Assembly (NCBI GenBank): GCA_903823545.1
Contig: CAIJTL010001554.1
Coordinates: forward strand, 1-16,032
Source: an uncultured Planctomycetaceae bacterium
GTDB lineage: Bacteria; Planctomycetota; Planctomycetia; Planctomycetales; Planctomycetaceae
Length of the DNA stretch: 16,032 nt
Direction of reading: 5' to 3'
The number at the start of each line of letters is the position of its first letter. Position 1 is the first letter of the stretch. This document shows positions 1 through 6,817 of this stretch, one piece after another. Both the position numbers and the translations under genes were made by a program. The notes beneath the pieces were generated by a model that saw only the letters and a program-made list of their open reading frames with translations, did no database searches and had not been told where the DNA came from.

Positions 1-2
1 AG

Positions 3-104
3 CGTTTCACAATTTCGCTAACGAGCAAAGACACGATCATCAACGCACTCACAAAGATCGCCGAAGCCTTCACGATCGACTTGTGTGAGAGCACGTTGAA
101 GTTC
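3..104 (+). CDS. Probable C-terminal end of a truncated gene
   Basis: The third forward frame is open from the left edge to a TGA at 102-104, giving 34 codons. About three quarters of the codons end in G or C, as in the real genes of this window, and no competing frame looks better. The peptide has an amphipathic, helix-like segment (TSKDTIINALTKIAEAF) close to its end. A C-terminal helix of this kind is seen in many enzymes, including fold-type I PLP-dependent transferases, but that is only a loose resemblance and no function is assigned. The gene would converge on the DUF1501 gene that ends at 243. Only its tail is visible. Confidence 0.4.
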
Positions 105-137
105 TGAGTCTACTGAAACAGTCGCCCTTCAACGTGC
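91..137. repeat. 11-bp perfect inverted repeat at the end of the left-edge gene
   Basis: GCACGTTGAAG (91-101) is repeated as its exact reverse complement CTTCAACGTGC (127-137), with a 25-nt spacer. The left arm lies in the last codons of the putative left-edge gene and the spacer starts with its TGA. There is no T-tract after either arm, so it is not a classical intrinsic terminator. It lies between two converging genes and may form a hairpin at the end of either transcript. Confidence 0.35.
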
Positions 138-242
138 GTCACAAACCAATCGTCGCGTCGAGGATGGAGATTCCTTTCGCCTGGAAGGTGGCGACCAATT
201 TTTCAGTTGCCGCATCCATCAGGCTGTTGCAGGTGGCAATGT

Positions 243-1541
243 CTACGCGAACAACTCAGGAATCACGTGGCCGTCGCGGACGATCATGATCGGTCGGCCG
301 GTGTCGGTGTGGTATTCCTTGGTGTGATTGATGCCGAGCGTGTGAAACAGCGAGGCGGCGACATCGTCTGGTGAATAACCTTTGCTGTCCGGCAGCGTGG
401 CATCGGCGTTGCTTTTGCCGATCACTTGGCCGTTCTTCACACCGCCTCCCGCCATGAGCATGAACATGCAGCGAGGGTAATGGTCACGACCGTGGCGAGT
501 CGTGTTGATCTTTGGCGTGCGACCGAATTCACCTGTGACGAACACGGTGGTTGTTTCGAGTAAGCCTTTCAGGTCAAGTCCTTGCAGAAGGCCCGCCAAG
601 CCGCTGTCGAGGACGGGGAGTTTCTTCTTCAACTGAGTCCAGTTGTCATTGTGAGTATCCCAGCCGCCGAGTTCGATTGTGACGAACCGCGTTCCGGATT
701 CGACCAGTCGTGATGCGAGCAAACAGCTTTGATCGAACGGCGTCTCTCCAAACAGCTTTTGGAAGTTCGGTGACTCTTTGCTGACGTCAAACGCTTCGCG
801 CGATTTCGGCGAAGTGATCATCGAGTGCGCTTGCTGGCCGAACTTGTCGAGACCTTTCACCAATTGGTTCGTCTCTTCAAAACCACGGAACACGCCGTCG
901 AGGTCTTTGAGCAACGCTTGTCGCTTCTCGACCGCGTCGATCGTCAATCCGCCTGCCAGCTTCAAGCCGCGGACGGAGAACATCTCACCCGGCTTCGGGG
1001 TCGCACCAGTGTTAAGCGGTGCGTATTGCACGCCGAGGTAGCCAGTCTTTTGACGGCTGCCGGGGATCGCCACGTTCGGAGGGATGTTTCCGTTACCGCC
1101 AAGCTCTTTCGTAATGATCGCGCTATAACCGGGATATTCGAGTGACGGTAACGGGCGATTGCCCGCGTTGACGTACTCGGTCCCCAGTTCGTGAGCGGCC
1201 AGCGTGTGTGTCACGCCGCGCAGGATCGTGAAGAGGTGCATGTTCTGTGCGAGCTTCGGCAGGTGCTCACTGATTTCGATGCCGTCGACCGATGTTTGGA
1301 TCTGGTCGAATTCGCCGCGAAATTCGGCTTTCGCCTCCGGTTTCAAATCGAACGAGTCCATGTGCGACGGGCCACCGGTCAGGTTGATGAAGATTGCCGC
1401 GTTGGCTTTCGCTTTCGAGGCGACTTCGCCAGCCGAAGCAAACTTCAAATAGTTCGCCAACGTCAAACCGGTACCGCCGATGACACCGGCCTTCAAGAAG
1501 TCACGTCGTCGCACACCATTGCAAGTTGTTGTCGTAGGCAT
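243..1541 (-). CDS. DUF1501 family protein with Tat signal
   Basis: A 432-aa exported protein of the DUF1501 family, a group related by fold to alkaline phosphatases and sulfatases and very abundant in planctomycetes. Its substrate is not established. The N-terminus has a twin-arginine signal (VRRRDFLKAG at 10-19, then a hydrophobic stretch to about 38), so it is probably exported folded. Family hallmarks are visible in order: NLTGGPSHMDSFD at 53-65, GGWDTH at 292-297, GEFGRTP at 337-343 and GRDHYP at 351-356, where the Asp and His residues would be metal ligands. The ATG start has AAGGA 8 nt upstream. It is the last gene of a co-directional block, 74 nt after the DUF1549/DUF1553 gene, the usual partner of this family in planctomycete genomes. 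Family assignment is confident; the reaction is unknown. Confidence 0.93.
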   Translation of the reverse strand: MPTTTTCNGVRRRDFLKAGVIGGTGLTLANYLKFASAGEVASKAKANAAIFINLTGGPSHMDSFDLKPEAKAEFRGEFDQIQTSVDGIEISEHLPKLAQNMHLFTILRGVTHTLAAHELGTEYVNAGNRPLPSLEYPGYSAIITKELGGNGNIPPNVAIPGSRQKTGYLGVQYAPLNTGATPKPGEMFSVRGLKLAGGLTIDAVEKRQALLKDLDGVFRGFEETNQLVKGLDKFGQQAHSMITSPKSREAFDVSKESPNFQKLFGETPFDQSCLLASRLVESGTRFVTIELGGWDTHNDNWTQLKKKLPVLDSGLAGLLQGLDLKGLLETTTVFVTGEFGRTPKINTTRHGRDHYPRCMFMLMAGGGVKNGQVIGKSNADATLPDSKGYSPDDVAASLFHTLGINHTKEYHTDTGRPIMIVRDGHVIPELFA

Positions 1542-1576
1542 GAGCGTTGTCCTTATCTCGTAAAATATGAAATGGC

Positions 1577-1618
1577 GATTCTGGATTTAGGATTTGAGAT
1601 TTCAGACTTGAGATCTCA
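1577..1618. repeat. Degenerate 7-bp tandem repeat (six units)
   Basis: Six consecutive heptamers can be read on the + strand: GATTCTG, GATTTAG, GATTTGA, GATTTCA, GACTTGA, GATCTCA. The array fills most of the 74-nt gap between the DUF1549/DUF1553 gene and the DUF1501 gene, and its last unit contains the TGA stop (1616-1618) of the former. The final 10 bp, TGAGATCTCA (1609-1618), are a perfect palindrome. On the - strand the unit reads roughly TNAAATC. It may be a transcript-end or mRNA-spacing element, or simply slippage-generated sequence. Confidence 0.6.
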
Positions 1619-4405
1619 GTGATTCACTATGAATTCTTTCGTGTTGATCAGTGCCCATAGCAGATCGCGGGCACCACTGACCCGATCTTCGGACTGTGTC
1701 AGGAACTTCTTCGAGGTCTCAATCTCTTCGTTGCTCGGCAAGCGGCTGAGCGACCGGAGGTATGCGCTCTTGATGATCTCATCGACTGGTACAGTGGCGA
1801 CCTCGGTCGCTGCCGGTTCTTGAGGCTGTGACTCAACGGCTTCTTTTTCTGGATTCTTCTGAAGCTTCCCTTTGAGTTCCGCAATTCGCTGTTCGAGGTC
1901 TTTGATCCCTTTGTCGTTGGCCGCTTTACGAGCACGTTTGAGTTCACGTTCGGCGTTTGCCAGTAGCTTTTCAAAGCTCCTGCGAGCGGCCTTAGCTTTG
2001 GCGACCCCAGCATCATTGGGAGCCGGTTCAACTTTAGCGGCCTTCTTCGCAGCGGCAGGGGTCAGCGAACGGACCCAACCCTTGTTGTCGTTGAGCATTC
2101 CGAAGACTTGGTCGTCGTTCTGCATGTAGACGGTTTGCAGCAAGCTCGCCTCCATTGAACGATCGCAGTCGCAATTGCTTTCGCGGGTCGAGCGGCCGAA
2201 GACCGTGAGTGCGAATGCAGAACCGTTCCCGTTACCTGCACCACGCGCGTTGATCGAGCCTGGAATTGAGGTCATGTGTCCTTTGTTACTTGTAAGCCAA
2301 CTCGACACTTCTGCATCGGACAGAGTCGCTTGCTTGAGCGCATCGAGAGCGATTTCAGCAGGCAGGCGGCGCGGAATGGCGTGCGAGAAGTTCTTTTGAT
2401 CGAGCTTGTTGGTCTCGTTTGGTTTCCAGCTTCGTTGATAAGCGGCACTGTTACAGATTTCGCGGTGCAGCCATTTCATGTCGAAGTTATGAGCGATGAA
2501 TCCTTCGGACAGATAGTTGAGCAATGGTGCGTTGCTGGGGGCGTTTGCGAGGCTCATGTCATCGACCGGTTGCACGATACCGACGTTGAAATAGTTCGCC
2601 CACACGCGATTCACGAACGCTCGAGCGAAGTACGGATTCTGGGGATCGCGAAGCCATGACATCAGCGGAGTTCGCGGATCGTCATGTTGGAGCAGACGAA
2701 CGACATCGCCACCTAGCAGTTTGGCTGTCGGGCCGGGTGCCTCACGCGCTGGCTTCTTGGGATTCTCCTTCTGCGGCTTCTTGTCCTTTGCATTGGCTGT
2801 TGCGGCCTGAGCCTTGACGGCAAACAACTCTTCGACGGGAACGACGTCCCCTTTCTTCACACGATTCTGCAATTCTTTGCGGAGGTCGTTTCCGTTCTTC
2901 TTTTGCTTGGGATCAAGCCCCAGTCCTTTCAACAGAGCCTGTTGATCATCTTGATCTTCTTTGCGAACGCCGAAGCGAGTCCCTTTGAAGAAGTTCGTAA
3001 ACTCCTTGAAGTCGTCCTGAGTCCATTGATCGAACGGGTGCTTGTGGCATTGAGCACATTGAATGCGAGTCCCCATAAACGTGTAGGCGAACCCGATCGC
3101 TCGTTCTTCTGGCGTGTTGAAGTTGCGGCGGCCCCAGTAGTAAGTCAGACCGTCGCATTCGGCGAACGAGCTTTTCTTCTCCGGTCCGTACATCGCACTA
3201 ACTCGCTTGCAGTAGTCCGTGTAGCTTTCACCCGCGTTGCGACTGACGGCGGTGACGATCCCTTCGACGAGCTTGTCATAGGCCACGTTTTCTGAGACTC
3301 GCTTGTAGACCCAGTCGTACCACTCCTGAGTCAGATTGCCGCTCAAGTTACCAGCCACGTTATTCAGATTTGTCGGATTGTTCCCAGTGAAGTCACACAA
3401 CTTCGTAGACCACCACGCGGCGTAGCCGGGGCGTTCGAGCAGTTCGTCAATCTTCTTGGCTCGCTTGTTCGAGTCGGTATCCGCCAGAAAGGCAACGACT
3501 TCTTGTGGCGACGGCAGAGTGCCAGCGATGTCGAGGCTCGTGCGGCGCAGGAACTCGTGATCGTCGCAGACGGCAGATGGTTCGACACCGAGCTTGCGCA
3601 GCTTTTGCACGATCAACTCGTCGATCTTCGTCGGCGTGTCAATCTGTGGGTACTTGTCGCCGGTCTTGTCACTGACGGGACGAATCACCGGGATCGGGAC
3701 GACCCCCGCGTCGTAGTTCACGACGATGTGTGTGTCGCCCGTTTGGCCTGACTTAACCAGACCGTTCGCATCGATCGCGGCGATCACATCATCGTTTGAG
3801 TTGAACCGGCAGAGCGGTGTCACGTCTTCTCGTTTGCCATCCGACCAAACGGCGACGGCGGTGATTTGCGTTTCCTCGCCATCTTTTGTGAATTGAATCT
3901 CGCTTGGCGTCACTTCCAACTTCACGAACTTCGGCGAGTCGGTATCGACGCTCTTGGCACCTGCTTTGATCCAGTTGCGAAAGATGTTGTATTGCCAGCT
4001 ATCAACGTCCATCCGCTTGCCGCCGCGATGCGGCATTTCTTGAGTGGCCTTCAAAAGCGCGAGACTGTCTTCGACTTCCTCAATCAAAACTCGCGGCTCT
4101 TTGTCCTTCTCTTTATCCCCTTTCACGAGACCTTCGTGGTCCAGCTTGAAGTCGTACCCGAACAGCGACAGTCGAAAGCCACCTTGGCCTTGAAACGAAC
4201 CGTGGCAAGCTCGCCCGTTACAGCCCAAACGGCTGAGAAGCGGAACGACGTGTTGCTGAAAGTTAGGAACTTCTTCTGAGTCTTTGTTCGCAAAACGCTG
4301 ACTCGCCGGCGGCGTAATTGAGTCCGCCGCGAAGCCAGCGTGTGTCACCGCCAGCGATGCGGCGACGGTCAGTAACCAACGAGTCGCAGTGAAGATTCGA
4401 GGCAT
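1616..4405 (-). CDS. Exported cytochrome-like DUF1549/DUF1553 protein with Ig-like domain
   Basis: A 929-aa exported protein of the planctomycete DUF1549/DUF1553 class. A signal peptide covers residues 1-27 (hydrophobic core WLLTVAASLAV, cleavage near GFAA-DS). Residues 45-150 form a cytochrome c-like region with a CX4CH motif (C62, C67, H68). Residues 162-235 look like a bacterial Ig-like (BIG2) domain. DUF1549 covers about 262-475 and includes LRRTSLDIAGTLPSP and a canonical CXXCH (C450-H454) followed by HPFDQW. A Lys/Ala-rich linker spans 480-560. DUF1553 follows from about 575 (SWLRDPQNPYFARAFVNRVW) to the end, interrupted by a charged coiled-coil insert at about 785-870. Its role is unknown; heme binding is suggested by the motifs only. 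The ATG start has AAGGA 8 nt upstream. It follows the coiled-coil gene after a 131-nt gap containing a long inverted repeat and precedes DUF1501, its usual partner. Confidence 0.93.
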   Translation of the reverse strand: MPRIFTATRWLLTVAASLAVTHAGFAADSITPPASQRFANKDSEEVPNFQQHVVPLLSRLGCNGRACHGSFQGQGGFRLSLFGYDFKLDHEGLVKGDKEKDKEPRVLIEEVEDSLALLKATQEMPHRGGKRMDVDSWQYNIFRNWIKAGAKSVDTDSPKFVKLEVTPSEIQFTKDGEETQITAVAVWSDGKREDVTPLCRFNSNDDVIAAIDANGLVKSGQTGDTHIVVNYDAGVVPIPVIRPVSDKTGDKYPQIDTPTKIDELIVQKLRKLGVEPSAVCDDHEFLRRTSLDIAGTLPSPQEVVAFLADTDSNKRAKKIDELLERPGYAAWWSTKLCDFTGNNPTNLNNVAGNLSGNLTQEWYDWVYKRVSENVAYDKLVEGIVTAVSRNAGESYTDYCKRVSAMYGPEKKSSFAECDGLTYYWGRRNFNTPEERAIGFAYTFMGTRIQCAQCHKHPFDQWTQDDFKEFTNFFKGTRFGVRKEDQDDQQALLKGLGLDPKQKKNGNDLRKELQNRVKKGDVVPVEELFAVKAQAATANAKDKKPQKENPKKPAREAPGPTAKLLGGDVVRLLQHDDPRTPLMSWLRDPQNPYFARAFVNRVWANYFNVGIVQPVDDMSLANAPSNAPLLNYLSEGFIAHNFDMKWLHREICNSAAYQRSWKPNETNKLDQKNFSHAIPRRLPAEIALDALKQATLSDAEVSSWLTSNKGHMTSIPGSINARGAGNGNGSAFALTVFGRSTRESNCDCDRSMEASLLQTVYMQNDDQVFGMLNDNKGWVRSLTPAAAKKAAKVEPAPNDAGVAKAKAARRSFEKLLANAERELKRARKAANDKGIKDLEQRIAELKGKLQKNPEKEAVESQPQEPAATEVATVPVDEIIKSAYLRSLSRLPSNEEIETSKKFLTQSEDRVSGARDLLWALINTKEFIVNH

Positions 4406-4431
4406 GTCAGTCTTCCTTGGGAATTTCGTCA

Positions 4432-4529
4432 GGGGTCAGGCACTGCAGAATTCGGATTTGGCGGACTTCAGCTTTGTTGATGAAAGATGCTTTGTTCCGC
4501 TAAGTCTGAATTCTGCGGTGCCTGATCCT
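4432..4529. repeat. Long inverted repeat, 34-bp stem with 30-nt loop
   Basis: The arms 4432-4465 and 4496-4529 pair end to end. On the + strand all 34 positions are Watson-Crick or G-T pairs. The six wobble positions are 4432/4529, 4435/4526, 4444/4517, 4454/4507, 4457/4504 and 4460/4501. Read on the - strand, the same six positions would be A-C mismatches. The element fills most of the gap between two - strand genes, just before the DUF1549/DUF1553 start and just after the coiled-coil gene. A T-rich stretch follows the right arm on the + strand (4531-4542), but there is no clean T-run after the left arm on the - strand. It may be a palindromic interspersed element (REP- or MITE-like), a processing or stability hairpin, or an antisense RNA; sequence alone does not decide. 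Confidence 0.8.
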
Positions 4530-4536
4530 CGTTCGT

Positions 4537-5439
4537 TTATTTCAGGGGCTTTTTCGTGGCGGGCTTCATCGTCCGCTTGCGCACATCGGCGTTCTTCTTG
4601 ATTCGATCCAGTTCGCGATCAACGGTCGCATCGCGACTTTGAACGTGTTCGGTAATTTGCTCATCCATTTTTTGCAGACGCGCCTTTGAACGCTCACGAT
4701 CGTATGTCAGTAGTTGCAGTCGGACGTCGTGGCGCTCGGTCAAAATTTGTCGCAGTTCGGTTTCCAGTTCCGCGGAGGTACTCATCGTCAGCCGAGCAGC
4801 CAAAAGGCGGACTCGAGAGTCCAATTGCCATTCATGAAGCATGATTGAATAACGTTCCGGATCGCGCTCACGAGTTTTTTCTAACCGTTCACGAGTTTGA
4901 TCCAATTCTCGAATCGCTTTCGCAAATTGGACCGAATTGCTGTCTCGCAATCGCGTGAGAAGCTCCGCAAGTTCCGGATGATACTGCTGAGCGAACGCCA
5001 TGGCCGCCGCTTCGCGAGGAGGCGGTACAGGTTCGGTAACACTGTTTGCGGAATCAGATCCACTCGACTTGCCGGGAGCAGCGCGGTTAGCGGCCTTCTT
5101 TTCGGACTTAGCCGCGCCGACTTTTTCGCTCCCCGATTTCACGATCGGTGGTTTCACTGGTCCAATAGATTTTGCATCGGGATCTTTCTTGACCGACTCG
5201 TCCGCCTGAGCCTGAGACATCGCGACAACAGACAGCACCGTGACGCAAAGAATGACACTAACTCCACTGAGCCCGCCTCGATGGAAACAGGCTGTTGCCC
5301 GACGAATCGAACATCCGCTGCGAAGAAGCCCGAAAAACATCGAGACAAGTTCGGCAGACGTCGAGCCAATGCGCATCACGGTTAAGTGACGCGATTGTCG
5401 AACGACTTCACCAGGGACAGCGGAGTTGGGTTCTCGCAT
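4537..5439 (-). CDS. Exported or membrane-anchored coiled-coil protein, function unknown
   Basis: A 300-aa protein I do not recognise. As drawn it has a 50-residue basic N-terminus, a hydrophobic segment at about 57-75 (VSVILCVTVLSVVA) and a plausible signal-peptidase site after SQAQA at 79. A Lys/Ser/Ala/Pro-rich linker follows (80-142), then an Arg/Glu/Leu-rich, strongly helical region (145-288) that looks like a coiled coil. The tail is very basic (MKPATKKPLK). The ATG lies 4 nt after the end of the anti-sigma stop, so it is surely cotranscribed, but no good ribosome site is seen. Internal ATGs at M22 (5376) or M34 (5340) would give a more ordinary signal peptide, so the start is uncertain. 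Next to an ECF sigma/anti-sigma pair, a periplasmic sensor or structural partner is an inference only. Confidence 0.8.
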   Translation of the reverse strand: MREPNSAVPGEVVRQSRHLTVMRIGSTSAELVSMFFGLLRSGCSIRRATACFHRGGLSGVSVILCVTVLSVVAMSQAQADESVKKDPDAKSIGPVKPPIVKSGSEKVGAAKSEKKAANRAAPGKSSGSDSANSVTEPVPPPREAAAMAFAQQYHPELAELLTRLRDSNSVQFAKAIRELDQTRERLEKTRERDPERYSIMLHEWQLDSRVRLLAARLTMSTSAELETELRQILTERHDVRLQLLTYDRERSKARLQKMDEQITEHVQSRDATVDRELDRIKKNADVRKRTMKPATKKPLK

Positions 5440-5442
5440 CGC

Positions 5443-6054
5443 TTAATTCTCGCGAACTTCAGGAGTGTCGTTGCCTGGCAGGAATTCGGACGGCTCTTCG
5501 TCGATCACTGCCGCCAGCATCCAATCAGGTGGATCGAGGTCGTCGTCATCCGAAATGACGGAATCACCGTCGTCATCCGCCAGATTGCGAACCGCTTCGC
5601 CTTGAGCCCAAGCTGCAACCAGACGGTCGGTCCCGTCGCGCCTCGCAACCTTCTGGCCGGTCAGTACCGAAGAACCGACGGCGATCATCATCATCGCAGC
5701 AATTGCAGACACGGCTGCAACCACCAGAGTCGCACCCACCCAGCGAGACGGCGTCACGTACTCTTCACGGCGCGGGAGGACAGCAACTATCACAGATCGG
5801 TCCACAGCCGGTATGCCTGCTTGAGTCAATGAGGCAGACGCAGGTAAGACGCCAGAAGAAGTCGTCTCACTTGCCAGGACTGCGGCGACTGCCAAATTCG
5901 TTTCCATCACGCGAGCGACCGCTTCGCAAGCGGCTTCATCGGTTGCGAGGCGATCTTCAAATGCAGCCAGTTCCGCTGATGACAGCTCTCCCGAGACATA
6001 GCAGAACGCCAGCCAGTCGAGGTCTTGTTCGGTTGATGATTCGTAAGGAGTCAT
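5443..6054 (-). CDS. Membrane-anchored anti-sigma-like protein
   Basis: A 203-aa protein directly downstream of the ECF sigma gene and probably its antagonist. The cytoplasmic N-terminus (residues 9-60, with LAFCYVSGELSSAELAAFED) resembles the short helical domain with which planctomycete anti-sigma factors begin. The zinc-type HX3CX2C motif is absent; only isolated Cys18 and Cys43 are seen. One transmembrane helix lies at about 105-131 (WVGATLVVAAVSAIAAMMMIAVG). The roughly 70-residue part beyond it is very acidic (DDDGD and DDDDLD runs at 160-174) and has no recognised domain. I chose the ATG at 6054, 2 nt after the sigma stop. A TTG two codons earlier would overlap the sigma stop and is also possible. 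The position and topology make the role likely; the partner has not been shown. Confidence 0.82.
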   Translation of the reverse strand: MTPYESSTEQDLDWLAFCYVSGELSSAELAAFEDRLATDEAACEAVARVMETNLAVAAVLASETTSSGVLPASASLTQAGIPAVDRSVIVAVLPRREEYVTPSRWVGATLVVAAVSAIAAMMMIAVGSSVLTGQKVARRDGTDRLVAAWAQGEAVRNLADDDGDSVISDDDDLDPPDWMLAAVIDEEPSEFLPGNDTPEVREN

Positions 6055-6056
6055 GA

Positions 6057-6608
6057 TCAATTCTCAAAGTGTCCGAGTCGTTGTTGCAGTTTCTGCATCG
6101 CCAGTCTCATGCGAGTCAACACAGTTCCCAGAGGCACTTTTAATTCGTCCGCGATGACCGCGAATGTTTTGTTTTCGTAAATTCGCATTCGCACTACGTA
6201 GCCCTGTTCGATCGGGAGATCATTCAGAGCCAACCGCACTTGCTCGATCGTTTCCGATTGCAGAACGAATCCTTCCGGAGACTCATTCCGCGTGACCGAA
6301 CCGCCCGGCGATTCGTGTCGCCGAGAATCCTCCTGAGCCAACTCCCGAAACGATCTTTCCTGAATCTTCGCCCGCCGCTTGAGCACCAACGCTTCGTTCA
6401 AGGCCACTCGGAACAACCACCCCTTACGCGTTTCTGTCCGAGCCAAATCACCTTGCTCAACCGCCTTCACCCAAGTGGCTTGCAGAGCTTCGCTAGCCAG
6501 ATCGTTGTTGCGGAGAACTCCCAGCAGAAAAGCCCGCAAATCCCCCGCAAACTCGGCAAACCATGCCGAGCCCTCCGAAGGATCGAACTGGTCTTCGCTG
6601 TGAGACAA
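6057..6608 (-). CDS. ECF-type RNA polymerase sigma factor
   Basis: A 183-aa sigma-70 family protein of the extracytoplasmic-function type, with region 2 and region 4 only. Region 2 spans about 17-82, including the core-binding helices (AFLLGVLRNNDLASEALQATW split around 26-46) and the -10 recognition part (RKGWLFRVALNEAL, 61-74). A polar linker (83-118) is followed by region 4 at about 120-176 with a helix-turn-helix (ADELKVPLGTVLTRMRLA). The acidic signature of region 2.1/2.2 is partly degenerate (ASEALQ where many ECFs have DAEDLVQ). The start is a TTG with GGGAG 6 nt upstream. It is the first gene of the block running to 243. The 209 nt upstream (6609-6817) must hold its promoter, but I see no convincing -35/-10 pair; ECF systems often autoregulate, but no ECF-type site could be recognised here. 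Confidence 0.92.
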   Translation of the reverse strand: MSHSEDQFDPSEGSAWFAEFAGDLRAFLLGVLRNNDLASEALQATWVKAVEQGDLARTETRKGWLFRVALNEALVLKRRAKIQERSFRELAQEDSRRHESPGGSVTRNESPEGFVLQSETIEQVRLALNDLPIEQGYVVRMRIYENKTFAVIADELKVPLGTVLTRMRLAMQKLQQRLGHFEN

Positions 6609-6614
6609 ACCCCG

Positions 6615-6619
6615 CTCCC
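6615..6619 (-). promoter_or_regulatory. Shine-Dalgarno site for the TTG-started sigma gene
   Basis: On the - strand GGGAG lies 6 nt before the TTG at 6608. The two nearby upstream ATGs (at 6621 and 6625 on the - strand) are in other frames. This site is the main reason for accepting a TTG start for the sigma factor. Confidence 0.6.
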
Positions 6620-6817
6620 ATCCATGCCGCGAATCTCTCGGCAGACAAATGATGCGCCGATGCGTCGGGTTATTTTCTCAGAAGTCAAAGATTTCCGAAT
6701 TACAAAGAGGCAAAAGACTTTCGGGACAAAGTCAAATAGCACAGTTGCTTTGCTCACAAGCAATTATGACGCAAAGCTTCGCCGAAAATATGTCGCGCGG
6801 CTGTCGAAGCAATTGTC

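Noticed and set aside
243..1541. Possible sulfatase rather than DUF1501 protein
   Set aside because: The sulfatase signature CXPXR is absent; the GGWDTH and GEFGRTP motifs fit DUF1501.
6609..6817. TTGACT-like hexamers upstream of the sigma gene
   Set aside because: No suitable -10 element follows at the right spacing, and ECF promoter consensus cannot be judged without other copies.
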